Positions 8,803 to 17,445 of a DNA stretch of 64,000 nucleotides are shown here, piece after piece. The first letter of the stretch is position 1. Each line of letters opens with the position of its first letter. A program made the translations under genes and the position numbers. The stretch is from DTU015 sp012837895 (lineage in GTDB: Bacteria > Bacillota > Sulfobacillia > Fermentithermobacillales > Fermentithermobacillaceae): positions 558,001 through 622,000 of the forward strand of contig JBMNKH010000004.1 of assembly GCA_050952085.1 (NCBI GenBank), read 5' to 3'. The notes beneath the pieces are model-generated. The model was not told the DNA's origin. It did not search any database and saw only the letters and a program-made list of their open reading frames with translations.

Positions 8803-9339
8803 GTGGAGGTAGAGTATCTTGTAGAGCCCCTGTACCGGCTCACATGGGAAGATATCATGGAATCATGTAAAGCTATTTGCCGGGAAGCAGATGCCACCTT
8901 CGGGCCACAGGCTGTGGTGGGAATTGCCGTTGGCGGGCTGATTCCTGCCACGATTATTGCTTCCATCCTGCAAGTTGACCTGTATCCCTGTCTGGTAACC
9001 CGTAAGCGGCGCGGCCGGGTCGTCCACCAGCGGCCTGAAGTGATCGTATCTGTAAGCGAACAAGTGAAAGGCCGTAGAGTACTGGTTGTAGATGAGATGG
9101 TGGTGACAGGCGAAACAATGCGGGTTGTGACGAGGGAATGCAAGAAGATCGGCGCCAAGCTTGTAAAAACTGCGTCTATTTGGGTATCCTCTGAGAGTTG
9201 GAAGCCAACCTTGTATTCCATGGAGAGCCACGGCTATGTGCAGTTTCCCTGGAACGTTGAGGTGCTTTCAGCCGGGAATTTCATTTTGAATCCTGTTTAC
9301 CAGGAATATATTGATTCGTTGGAGTTGATAGAGGATTGA
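8803..9339 (+). CDS. Phosphoribosyltransferase (PRTase type I)
   Basis: A 178-residue type I phosphoribosyltransferase, expected to transfer the ribose-phosphate of PRPP to a purine-type base. The PRPP loop VLVVDEMVVTGETM around residue 90 has the standard pair of acidic residues followed by TGET. An upstream glycine loop, VGIAVGGLIPATI, forms the pyrophosphate site. Similar proteins are annotated as xanthine/guanine phosphoribosyltransferase-like, but the base specificity cannot be read here. GTG start at 8803 with ggagaggggg upstream. It overlaps the next gene (HD phosphohydrolase) by 4 bp, so the two are translationally coupled and may act together in nucleotide salvage or turnover. Confidence 0.82.
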   Translation: MEVEYLVEPLYRLTWEDIMESCKAICREADATFGPQAVVGIAVGGLIPATIIASILQVDLYPCLVTRKRRGRVVHQRPEVIVSVSEQVKGRRVLVVDEMVVTGETMRVVTRECKKIGAKLVKTASIWVSSESWKPTLYSMESHGYVQFPWNVEVLSAGNFILNPVYQEYIDSLELIED

Positions 9340-10010
9340 AACGAGAATCGGTGACAATCGATGACGTTAAGGCTAACCCTGTGGTTGAAGCTTACATCAA
9401 GGCCGGCAATGACCACCTAGGTGCCCTCGGGTTCACGGATCACGGATTAAGGCACGCCGGGCTTGTGTCGACGATTGCCAAGACTTTGCTTTGGAAACTC
9501 GGGTTCTCAGAGCGGGAGCAGGAATTGGCTGCAATAGCCGGGTACCTCCATGATATCGGCAACGTGGTTTCCCGGTATTATCATGCCCAGGTAGGTGCTG
9601 CCCTGGCAGAACGGATTTTGTCAGATATGGGGATGGACCCGGACGAGATCGCCATTGTCATGGGAGCTATAGGCAGCCATGATCCCGAGGAAGAATGCCA
9701 TGCAGTATCCAACGTATCAGCTGCGGTCATCCTGGCAGACAAGTCTGACGTTCACCGTTCCCGGGTGAGGAATCCTGACATACACAATTTTGACGTCCAT
9801 GACCGGGTCAACTACGCCGCCACAAAGTCGTTTCTGGAAGCTAAGAACGATGAAAAAGTGATTTCATTGCAGCTTATAATTGACACCGGAATCGCACCTG
9901 TCATGGAATACTTTGAAATATTCCTAACTAGGATGATTGCATGCAAGAGGGCAGCTGAGTTCCTGGGTGCTACATTTGAGCTAAAGATAAATGACATAAG
10001 GCTTCTCTAG
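9336..10010 (+). CDS. HD-domain phosphohydrolase
   Basis: Metal-dependent HD-superfamily hydrolase of 224 residues. Seen: a His in LRHAGLV around residue 41, the HD pair in GYLHDIGN around 71, a further His-Asp in IGSHD around 111, and the terminal Asp in LADKSDVHRSRVRN around 132. All metal ligands appear intact. HD proteins of this size often hydrolyse nucleotides or cyclic nucleotides; the substrate is not evident. The start is TTG at 9336, inside the stop of the upstream phosphoribosyltransferase gene (ATTGA overlap), which argues for an operon of two. Confidence 0.82.
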   Translation: MKRESVTIDDVKANPVVEAYIKAGNDHLGALGFTDHGLRHAGLVSTIAKTLLWKLGFSEREQELAAIAGYLHDIGNVVSRYYHAQVGAALAERILSDMGMDPDEIAIVMGAIGSHDPEEECHAVSNVSAAVILADKSDVHRSRVRNPDIHNFDVHDRVNYAATKSFLEAKNDEKVISLQLIIDTGIAPVMEYFEIFLTRMIACKRAAEFLGATFELKINDIRLL

Positions 10011-10140
10011 GGTACCAGTATCCGCCGTGTGTACAGCCTCAGGTGGTTTTGTGCGTGAACCAACCCGTGCATAGTTCTGGTGATGCTTGATGCAAGATTT
10101 GACAAACCCGTCAATGATCCCTGATTGCACCAGCAATGGT

Positions 10141-10146
10141 TATAAT
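10141..10146 (+). promoter_or_regulatory. Possible -10 box (TATAAT)
   Basis: A perfect TATAAT lies 73 nt before the DUF4330 gene. A perfect TTGACA (10099-10104) is too far upstream (36 nt) to pair with it, and nothing good lies 17 nt upstream. The rest of the 208-bp gap 10011-10218 holds nothing else I recognise. Confidence 0.3.
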
Positions 10147-10218
10147 ATATCCTTGTCCTTAGGAATAGCAGCGGTTTAATTGGAGTATCCCTTGCCGTTT
10201 GAGAGGAGAGGAACGAGC

Positions 10219-10731
10219 TTGCAGGTCTTGGATGACAAAGGACGGCTCTTCGGAAAAATCAGCATCATCGATTTACTCATAATAGTAGTGTTGATTTCGG
10301 TTGCTGTGTGGTTCGGTTATTCCATGTTCGGCAAGAATTTGCGCCGTGATGTGGCCCAGCGGCAGGAGGAGACAGAAATCGTCGTGATAGTGGGTGGCAT
10401 ACGTCCTACCACTGCCGAAGCCATCGCCAAGGGCGGGAAGATCTTTGAGTTCAAGACCGGAGTTCACATTGGCGAAGTCGTAGGCGTGACCACTCAAGCT
10501 AGCAAGATCTGGCTTGTTGAAGGCGATGGCAAGTGGGTGCAAGTTGAAGCAGCTGACCGCGTAGATGCTCTTGTAACCATACGTGGCACTGCCAGGATAG
10601 GCGAAGATGTAATCACCATGAACGGTGTTGAAATAAGGGTTGGGGGAAGCCTTAGCCTCAAGACCAAATTTGCAGTATTCCAAGGTCATGTTATGGTGAT
10701 GGACCTCGACTTGGGAGGAGCTTCCCAGTGA
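10219..10731 (+). CDS. DUF4330 single-pass membrane protein
   Basis: A 170-residue membrane-anchored protein. The opening DDKGRLFGKISIIDLL followed by a hydrophobic helix (about residues 14-34) is the DUF4330 hallmark. The rest is a soluble beta-rich extracytoplasmic domain. Function unknown. TTG at 10219 is preferred because gagaggagaggaa lies at the right distance upstream; an in-frame TTG at 10180 has no RBS. Its stop overlaps the start of the O-antigen ligase-family gene, and a glycosyltransferase gene follows, so a role in assembling a surface polysaccharide is a reasonable inference from context only. Confidence 0.7.
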   Translation: MQVLDDKGRLFGKISIIDLLIIVVLISVAVWFGYSMFGKNLRRDVAQRQEETEIVVIVGGIRPTTAEAIAKGGKIFEFKTGVHIGEVVGVTTQASKIWLVEGDGKWVQVEAADRVDALVTIRGTARIGEDVITMNGVEIRVGGSLSLKTKFAVFQGHVMVMDLDLGGASQ

Positions 10732-12272
10732 GAACCCTGCCTGCATTCACAGAAGGGCATTACACGCAATCAGGTAGCTTGCACACGAGTTTTACGCACC
10801 GCCTTCTTGGTGCTGTTTCCAAACGTATTGATCATGCCCTGGGTGTTTTTTTCGCCTGGTTTGATAATGCGTTTAGGCACAGCATCTGTGGCAGGGCGGT
10901 TTTGGATCTCAATGAGCGCTTCGCAAGATGGATCCCTGCAAGCGTGGGTGTCCGGTGCCTCAAGCTGCTTGTGGCGTCTCATGGCAGGCATGTAACCGCA
11001 GGTACGTTTCTCGGTATAGTGCTCGGCTTAGGCGCCTTCTTGCCTACTGAGATACAACTTGTCTGCTTTGCACTGTTCCTGTTCTTGTACCTTTGGTGGC
11101 GGTGGGGCAGCAAGAATTCAGTTGTGAGTTTGCGTCTGGGGGAATTCCCAGGGCCGGGAGAGGCTCCACGATCTGCCGGGGGTTCCGGCAACGGCCGGAT
11201 CTGGTTTCACCTTCCGTTTAAGGTGGTGCTTCCCCTTGTAGTTTTGTTCATGTTCATTGCCGGAGCTGCCGTTTCATCAGTGATCCCCAGGCGGAGTCTG
11301 ATGAACCTGGTCTTGTGGTGTTCTTACGGACTTGTTTTTGCAGCCGCTCTTGATATGTCCTCCAGAGGCGAAGAAGACAGCATTATCTGGCCCTTTCTCA
11401 CCGGCGTGACCTTGTCAAGCATGATTGGTATCTACCAGTACCTTTCAGGGTGGCAGGCTACCAGGTCATCATGGCTTGATGAGAAGTTTCAGGATGAGAT
11501 TACCCGGGTGATAGGCACCTTCGACAACCCCACCTTTTTTGCCGAGATGATAGGATTGGCACTCCCGGTGACGCTTGCGCTGCTCATCAGGAACAAGAGC
11601 TTCTTAGATAAGGGCATATTGCTGGTTTACGCCGCCATACAAGGTGCCGCTTTGGTGCTTACATGGTCAAGGGGAGCCTGGCTCGGGTTTATTGCTTCGT
11701 TTGCCTTGTTAGCAGTGTTGTTCGACAAACGCTTAATGCTGGTGGGCTTGATCGCAGCTATGCTGGCTGTGATTGTAGCCCCGCCTGTGCTGGTTGAAAG
11801 GCTGCTTTCGTCGTTTAGCCTGGAGGACAGTTCCAACAGCTACCGTGTGTTCATATGGCGCGGCTCCCTGGCCTTGCTGAGAGAGCATATCTTTAGGGGG
11901 GTCGGGCTTGGCGCGGACAGTTTTGCCCAAGTCTACCCTGAGTACATGATAATACAGACTCCGGCACCCCACGCCCATAGCACCTACCTACAGATGCTAA
12001 TCGAACTCGGGCTGTGCGGATTCCTGGCCTTGATTTGGTTGCTGCTTGTATGCGGCTGGCAGTCGCTGCGCGTCCTATTTACCCAGAAAGGAGTAGGGTT
12101 CGAAAGATGGGCGAGGGTGGGGGTTTTGTCAGGGGTAGTAGCTGCTGTGGGAGGCCATATGCTGCAAGGCCTTGTAGAACATACCTGGTACAACCCGCAG
12201 ATAACTGTAGTTTTCTGGGCGTGGACAGGGGTGGCTGTGGGCATTTCTTACGGGATGGAGGCAAGGAGATGA
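10728..12272 (+). CDS. O-antigen ligase / polymerase family membrane protein
   Basis: A 514-residue polytopic membrane protein of the Wzy/WaaL (O-antigen ligase) family. It has about a dozen hydrophobic segments and the family's large extracytoplasmic loop, with the conserved pattern ...VFIWRGSLALLREHIFRGVGLG... around residues 366-388, followed by HAHSTYLQMLIELGLCGF near 412. Such enzymes join or polymerise lipid-linked sugar chains outside the membrane. In a Gram-positive it would more likely serve a surface polysaccharide or glycoprotein pathway than LPS. GTG start overlaps the DUF4330 stop by 4 bp with gggaggag upstream; its own stop overlaps the next gene. Confidence 0.82.
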   Translation: MRTLPAFTEGHYTQSGSLHTSFTHRLLGAVSKRIDHALGVFFAWFDNAFRHSICGRAVLDLNERFARWIPASVGVRCLKLLVASHGRHVTAGTFLGIVLGLGAFLPTEIQLVCFALFLFLYLWWRWGSKNSVVSLRLGEFPGPGEAPRSAGGSGNGRIWFHLPFKVVLPLVVLFMFIAGAAVSSVIPRRSLMNLVLWCSYGLVFAAALDMSSRGEEDSIIWPFLTGVTLSSMIGIYQYLSGWQATRSSWLDEKFQDEITRVIGTFDNPTFFAEMIGLALPVTLALLIRNKSFLDKGILLVYAAIQGAALVLTWSRGAWLGFIASFALLAVLFDKRLMLVGLIAAMLAVIVAPPVLVERLLSSFSLEDSSNSYRVFIWRGSLALLREHIFRGVGLGADSFAQVYPEYMIIQTPAPHAHSTYLQMLIELGLCGFLALIWLLLVCGWQSLRVLFTQKGVGFERWARVGVLSGVVAAVGGHMLQGLVEHTWYNPQITVVFWAWTGVAVGISYGMEARR

Positions 12273-13384
12273 GAGTCCTTCACATAATCACTGATACCAA
12301 CATAGGCGGGGCAGGCAGGTATTTGCTGAACTTGCTGGTCCAGCCTGCGTTTGACGATATTGACGTTGTAGTTGCGTGTCCCGACGGTGAACTCGCTGAA
12401 AGGATAGACAAGGCGGGCCTTGAGAGAATAAACATATCTGGAAAGGATGTATCATTTTCAGTTCCCCTTATCTTTGAACTGATGAGGGTCATGAGGGAGC
12501 TCAAGCCCGGATTGGTCCATACCCACTCCAGCTTGTCAGGAAGGATTGCCGCACGGGCGTTGGGGATCCCAGTTGTCTACACAAAGCACAACCTGGTTAG
12601 AATCCCGTCTGCTTCAGGGCAGGTTCCCCCTCCTGCAGGCCCGGTCAAGCGGAGGATAAACGGGATAGCTGCCGAGATGCTGGCAGACGGGGCGATTGCC
12701 GTGTCCCAGGGTGTGTACAAGGAACTAGTAGAGTCTGGGCTCAGTGAGTCCATGGTCTACTGTGTGCAAAACGGGATTGAACTTAGCCCGTACAAGCCTG
12801 TAGATTTGCGAAAGAAGCGTGCTGAAGGAGACAAGGTGATTGTTGGCACCCTTGCCCGGCTTCACCGTCAGAAAGCCCTGGAAGTGATGCTTGATGCAGC
12901 TAAACTGGTGGTAGCTTCGCTGCCTGAGGCGAGGTTCGTGATAGGCGGAACAGGCCCTATGGAAGATCTTCTGAAAGCGAGGATCGCCGGATTGAAGCTG
13001 GAACCCTACGTCAAAATGGTTGGTTTCGTCGAGGATGTGCCAGGCTTCCTTTCAGGTCTGGATATATATGCCCTGTCTTCTGATTACGAGGGATTGCCCC
13101 TAGCCGTGCTTGAAGCCATGGCAGCAGGGCTTCCAATTGCATCAACTGCAGTAGGCGGTGTGCCAGAAGCGGTTATTGACGGTGAAAACGGTTTCCTCGT
13201 CCCACCGAGGAACAGCCGCTTGCTTGCCCAGGCCATAGTGAGGCTGGCGGTAGATCCTGAACTTGCAGCTCAGATGGGGGCAGAAAGCCGCAGGCGGATG
13301 GAAGAACTTTTCGACGCAAAAATCATGGCCCGGAAGACGGTAGAAGTATACAGCCAGGTGCTGAAACAAAAGGGACGGGCCTGA
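12269..13384 (+). CDS. Glycosyltransferase family 4 (GT-B)
   Basis: A 371-residue GT-B-fold glycosyltransferase. The N-terminal domain has IGGAGRYLLNLL for acceptor contact, and the C-terminal domain has VGTLARLHRQKALEVMLDA, the nucleotide-sugar signature SSDYEGLPLAVLEAMAAGLPI (E-x7-E motif) and GVPEAVIDGENGFLVPP. All are typical of retaining family 4 enzymes. It probably adds a sugar to the lipid-linked chain handled by the neighbouring ligase-family protein. ATG at 12269 overlaps the upstream stop (ATGA) and follows aaggag; the longer open frame from 12014 is only overlap with the ligase gene. The stop is followed by a convergent ABC-transporter gene. Confidence 0.88.
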   Translation: MRVLHIITDTNIGGAGRYLLNLLVQPAFDDIDVVVACPDGELAERIDKAGLERINISGKDVSFSVPLIFELMRVMRELKPGLVHTHSSLSGRIAARALGIPVVYTKHNLVRIPSASGQVPPPAGPVKRRINGIAAEMLADGAIAVSQGVYKELVESGLSESMVYCVQNGIELSPYKPVDLRKKRAEGDKVIVGTLARLHRQKALEVMLDAAKLVVASLPEARFVIGGTGPMEDLLKARIAGLKLEPYVKMVGFVEDVPGFLSGLDIYALSSDYEGLPLAVLEAMAAGLPIASTAVGGVPEAVIDGENGFLVPPRNSRLLAQAIVRLAVDPELAAQMGAESRRRMEELFDAKIMARKTVEVYSQVLKQKGRA

Positions 13385-13398
13385 TTATTTCAGCACCT
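13357..13398. terminator. Bidirectional terminator-like hairpin between convergent genes
   Basis: Perfect 11-bp inverted repeat (aggtgctgaaa at 13357-13367, tttcagcacct at 13388-13398) with a 20-nt loop. It spans the end of the glycosyltransferase gene and the gap before the convergent ABC gene. The arms end in A/T runs on both strands. Confidence 0.5.
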
Positions 13399-13404
13399 GC
13401 CTCC

Positions 13405-15192
13405 TCAAGCGCGCCTGAATTGTGCCTGGTACAAGTTGGCATACCGCCCGCCCAGTGCAACCAGTTCATCGTGGGTCCCTGATTCTGTGATCTGCCCGCC
13501 TTCTATTACCATTATCCTGTCAGCAGACCTTACAGTGGATAGCCTATGGGCGATTATGAAAGATGTCCTGCCCCTAAGCAGCGTTTTGAGGGCTTGTTGT
13601 ATAAGCTGTTCTGTTTCAGGGTCCACACTGGAAGTAGCTTCGTCAAGGATAAGGATCCTCGGGTCGGCAAGGATTGCCCTGGCAAAAGCGAGTAATTGCC
13701 GCTGTCCTGCCGACAGGTTGGTGCCCCGTTCGGTAACCTCTGAGTCATAGCCTTTGGGCATACTTTCAATGAAATCATGGATACACGCTGCTTTAGCTGC
13801 CCGGACCACTTCTTCCATAGTTGCATCAGGTTTCCCGAACAGCAGGTTATCTTTAATGGTGCCGGAGAAAATCAGCGTATCTTGCAGCACGATACCCAGC
13901 TGGCTCCTGTAAGACGGCAAACTTACCTGCGCAAGGTCGTAGCCGTCCACGGTGACCTTGCCTGACGAAGGCTGGTAAAATCTCGCCAACAGGTTGATGA
14001 TGGTCGTCTTGCCTGCACCGGTCGGGCCCACCAGCGCAATGGTTTCTCCCGCACTTACCCTGAAACATACGTCTGTGAGCACAGGTTCGCCAGGTTTGTA
14101 GGCGAAGCATACATCCTCAAATACCACTTCTCCTTCAAGCCGTGGGACCTCAATGAGCCCTTCCTGTGCTACAGAGCCTGTTTCCGGCCGGAGGTCAAGG
14201 ATGGTGAACACCCTTTCGGCTGAGGCCATGGCTGAAAGGATCTGGCTCCAAACCCTGGAGAAAGTGCTTATCGGGGCCCAGAACTTGCCAAGGTAGTTCA
14301 CAAATGCCACCACCAGACCTATGGTCATGGTTCCCCGGACTACCGAGCTTGTTCCATACCAGATTACAATCGCGGTCCCGATGGCACCTACGATATCGGT
14401 AAGCGGCCAGAAGGCTTGGTCCAGGCGGATAGCGCGCATGTATGCGTCAAAGTATTTCTTGTTAAACCCGCTGAACTTGACACTATTGTGTTTTTCGTAG
14501 CCATAGGCCTGGATTACAGATAAGCCTTGGATGGTTTCGTTGAGATGGGCGTTTATGCTTGCAACTGCCTTGCGGGTATCTCCCCATGCATCCTCAAGCG
14601 CCCATCTTACCTTGGTCAATACAAATCCCAAGAGCGGTATTGTTACAAAGGACAATAGCGCCATCTTCCAGTTCAGGTACAACATTATCTCAACGATGCC
14701 TATCAGGGATAACAGCTGGCTTATCAGGTTCACTATTCCCGACGCTGCCAGGTTGCCTATGTGGTTAACGTCATTGGTAATCCTTGAAACGATTTTTCCA
14801 ACGGGCCTGTGATCGAAAAACGCAAAGGGCAGTGATTCTATGTGGGTGAACAAGCCTTGCCTGAGATCGTACAGCACTTGCTGGCCCAGGACGTTTATCG
14901 TCCTAATCTGAACCCTGGATGCAGCCCATTGGACAAGTCTAAGTGCCAGGAGCACAGCTAACGTAACAATAAGTGCCGTTGTGTTTCCCGGCATAACCCC
15001 TTCATCTATAGCTCTCTTGAACAGCAAAGGCTCCAGGAGGCCTATTATTATCCCTGCAAGCGTAAGGATCGAAGCTTTGACAGCCGTTTTCCTGTATGGC
15101 CTGGTATACCCCAATATCCTGAGGAAGTATTCCATATTGAACGGCCGTTCTTCTGCTTCCTCAATCAGTTCATCAAGATCGTATTCTGACAT
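13405..15192 (-). CDS. ABC exporter half-transporter, consensus NBD
   Basis: A 595-residue half-transporter: six-helix exporter-type membrane domain (about residues 30-320) fused to a C-terminal ATPase. The nucleotide-binding domain is complete: Walker A GPTGAGKTT, Q-loop VLQD, signature NLSAGQRQ (Ala in place of the second Gly of LSGGQ, a common variant), Walker B LILDEATSSVD and H-loop AHRLST. It should pair with the half-transporter encoded 76 bp upstream to form a heterodimeric multidrug or lipid exporter of the BmrCD/YheIH type. The substrate cannot be inferred, though proximity to sugar-polymer genes would fit a lipid-linked substrate. Confidence 0.88.
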   Translation of the reverse strand: MSEYDLDELIEEAEERPFNMEYFLRILGYTRPYRKTAVKASILTLAGIIIGLLEPLLFKRAIDEGVMPGNTTALIVTLAVLLALRLVQWAASRVQIRTINVLGQQVLYDLRQGLFTHIESLPFAFFDHRPVGKIVSRITNDVNHIGNLAASGIVNLISQLLSLIGIVEIMLYLNWKMALLSFVTIPLLGFVLTKVRWALEDAWGDTRKAVASINAHLNETIQGLSVIQAYGYEKHNSVKFSGFNKKYFDAYMRAIRLDQAFWPLTDIVGAIGTAIVIWYGTSSVVRGTMTIGLVVAFVNYLGKFWAPISTFSRVWSQILSAMASAERVFTILDLRPETGSVAQEGLIEVPRLEGEVVFEDVCFAYKPGEPVLTDVCFRVSAGETIALVGPTGAGKTTIINLLARFYQPSSGKVTVDGYDLAQVSLPSYRSQLGIVLQDTLIFSGTIKDNLLFGKPDATMEEVVRAAKAACIHDFIESMPKGYDSEVTERGTNLSAGQRQLLAFARAILADPRILILDEATSSVDPETEQLIQQALKTLLRGRTSFIIAHRLSTVRSADRIMVIEGGQITESGTHDELVALGGRYANLYQAQFRRA

Positions 15193-15268
15193 AACAGGGG
15201 CAGCTGGGTGAGAGCCGCCACTACAGGCCGCTGTTTTCCTCTGGCTGCCTTTTCCTCCCTTCGTTTGC

Positions 15269-17065
15269 TCATGCGTCTTTGCTCACATGGTCTTGGTTAA
15301 GGGCGTTTTCCAGTTCAAGGTTTAGCGCCAGTTCAACGTCTTGTTCCGCAAACTGGCTTTCAAACAGTCTCTTGTAGAACCCAGGCTGGGACAACAGTTC
15401 AAGATGGGTTCCCACCTGTGATATCTTTCCGTTTTTCAGGATCACAATCTTGTCTGCGTCTCTTATGGTAGACAGCCTCTTGGCGATAATGATTGTCGTC
15501 CTGTTTTCCATCACATCGCTGAGCCCTTCCTGGATTAGGTATTCTGTTTCCGTGTCTACGCTTGACGTTGCTTCGTCAAGGATCAGAATCTTTGGATCGG
15601 TTAAGATAGCCCTGGCAAGGGCAACCCGTTGTTTCTGACCGCCTGAAAGCCCGATTCCCCGTTCACCCAGGGGCGTGTCATAACCCTTGGGAAACTCAGA
15701 TGCGAACCTATGGGCCTGGGCGAGATCTGCCGCTTTCATAACTTCATCAAGGGGGGCGTCAGGCTTTCCCAGGGATATGTTTTCCCTTACCGTGGCGGAG
15801 AACAAGAAATTCTCCTGAAGCACGAGCCCGATATTGCTCCTCAAGGATTTTAGCGATATTTCCCTTAAGTCATGGCCGTCAATGGTGATACGGCCTGCAG
15901 TGGGATCGAGAAACCTTGGTATCAGGTTAACCAGGGTTGATTTTCCTGAACCTGTCCCGCCCACTATAGCAACCGTTTCACCTGGCAATATTTCAAGATT
16001 GATGTTTTCTAAAGTCTTGCGATCATCTCCAGGGAAGGAGAAGTCCACATTTTCGAAGACTATATGCCCTTTTATCTCTTCTAGTTCAACAGGCGAAGGG
16101 CAATCCCTGATTTCCGGCTCAGTATCCAGAAGCTCGAAAAGCCGTGGCGCTGCAGCCAGGGCTTGTTCTGCCATGTTCACAAGCCATCCCAGCATCCTGA
16201 TGGGCCATATAAGGCTCCACAGAAGCTGGTAGAACGCAAACAAGGTACCAACTGTCATCTGGCCTGAGAGCGCAAGGTAACCCCCGAAACCTATCATGCT
16301 CACCGCGGATAAGGCTGTAAGCAGCTCAAGGAAAGGCTGAGCCCGCGCCTCTATATCTGCCCGTTCGATATTAGCTTCGTAGTGAGCCATGTTCCGCTCT
16401 GCGAATCTGCGGATTTCCTCAGGTTCCCTGGCAAACGCCTTTACCACCCTGATCCCTGTGATGTTTTCCTGAAGGGTTTCTGTCAATTTGCCCATCTTAT
16501 CCCTTACGTTTCTCCATGCGGGCCTGACGTTTCTGTCGAACCAGAACACGGTACGGAACAAGAAGGGGAAGGTTACAACCGTGGCCAGCATCAGTTTCCA
16601 ATTCAGGTACGCAAGGTATGCACTCACCCCCAGCAGCATGAGAACCATGCTTACCAGGAACAGGCCGCCCCATCCAATGAAATTTTGAACTGAGTCAATG
16701 TCACTGGTCAGCCTCGCCATCACCTGCCCTGTTCCCATGGTCGAAAAGTATGACGGAGGCAGGGTTTGAAGGTGGTCGTGAATATCCTGCCTTAGTTGAT
16801 ATATTACTTTTTGTCCTATGAGTTCTGATGTGTACCATTGAACGTACAGTATGATGCCTTTGAGCACGGCAACACCGACGAAGGCCAGGGACAGTTTCGC
16901 CAGCAGCAACAAATCGCGTTCAGGCAAAGCTATATCAATAATGCTCCTGAGAAGCGCTGCAGGCGACATCTCCAGCACCGTGGCGGCTGCCATAGCTAAG
17001 ATCACGATTGTTACGCCTAACCAGTGTCGCTCCAAGTATCCAAGAAGCCTCTTCAGGTCTGACAT
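15269..17065 (-). CDS. ABC exporter half-transporter, H-loop His replaced by Lys
   Basis: A 598-residue exporter-type ABC half-transporter, partner of the gene just downstream. Walker A GGTGSGKST, Q-loop VLQEN, signature LSGGQKQR and Walker B LILDEATSSVD are consensus. The switch motif reads IIAKRLST: Lys (about residue 529) where ABC ATPases have His. One degenerate composite site is a known feature of heterodimeric exporters, but it usually involves the Walker B Glu, which is intact here. Start ATG at 17065 is preceded by aaaggggtaag; the open frame extends upstream to 17152 without an RBS. Confidence 0.87.
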   Translation of the reverse strand: MSDLKRLLGYLERHWLGVTIVILAMAAATVLEMSPAALLRSIIDIALPERDLLLLAKLSLAFVGVAVLKGIILYVQWYTSELIGQKVIYQLRQDIHDHLQTLPPSYFSTMGTGQVMARLTSDIDSVQNFIGWGGLFLVSMVLMLLGVSAYLAYLNWKLMLATVVTFPFLFRTVFWFDRNVRPAWRNVRDKMGKLTETLQENITGIRVVKAFAREPEEIRRFAERNMAHYEANIERADIEARAQPFLELLTALSAVSMIGFGGYLALSGQMTVGTLFAFYQLLWSLIWPIRMLGWLVNMAEQALAAAPRLFELLDTEPEIRDCPSPVELEEIKGHIVFENVDFSFPGDDRKTLENINLEILPGETVAIVGGTGSGKSTLVNLIPRFLDPTAGRITIDGHDLREISLKSLRSNIGLVLQENFLFSATVRENISLGKPDAPLDEVMKAADLAQAHRFASEFPKGYDTPLGERGIGLSGGQKQRVALARAILTDPKILILDEATSSVDTETEYLIQEGLSDVMENRTTIIIAKRLSTIRDADKIVILKNGKISQVGTHLELLSQPGFYKRLFESQFAEQDVELALNLELENALNQDHVSKDA

Positions 17066-17373
17066 GAGTCTTACCCCTTTGTTTTCGTCAGTTTGCTTTT
17101 GAGCTGTCCTTAGCACACTTAGGCCCTGTAGAAAAAACCACAACACAAACAAAGTCTATCAGTTCATGTGTCTGCATCTGGCTGGGAATTAAGGATTAAC
17201 CGGGGGCAGCCCGGCATCAATCCTGGTTGTTTCCGAAGCAATCCCATGAGGCTTAGGAGATGGGCACGGCTTCAACTCCTCACAAAAGTCTTGGCCTATT
17301 CCTGGTTTGATCACGAGCCCATAATCATATACCACAAATCACCAAACAGCGCAATACATTGAAGATTGAACTG

Positions 17374-17416
17374 AAAATAAACCTCCGACCGGTGCTACGG
17401 GGCGTCCGGCCGGAAG
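17374..17416 (-). terminator. Intrinsic terminator of the pnt operon
   Basis: Read on the minus strand, an 11-bp stem with two G-T pairs (17416-17406 with 17392-17382) and a 13-nt loop is followed by TTTATTTT. It sits about 30 bp after the pntB stop. The remaining 300 bp up to the ABC gene start at 17065 contain no gene I can recognise; a promoter for the ABC pair should lie there, but no convincing boxes are visible. Confidence 0.75.
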
Positions 17417-17445
17417 TTCTCTAGAACACAATCACCTGTGTATGC

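Noticed and set aside
12014..12268. 85-codon upstream extension of the glycosyltransferase frame
   Set aside because: Overlaps the O-antigen ligase gene; the true N-terminus starts at ATG 12269 with an RBS and the family's opening motif.
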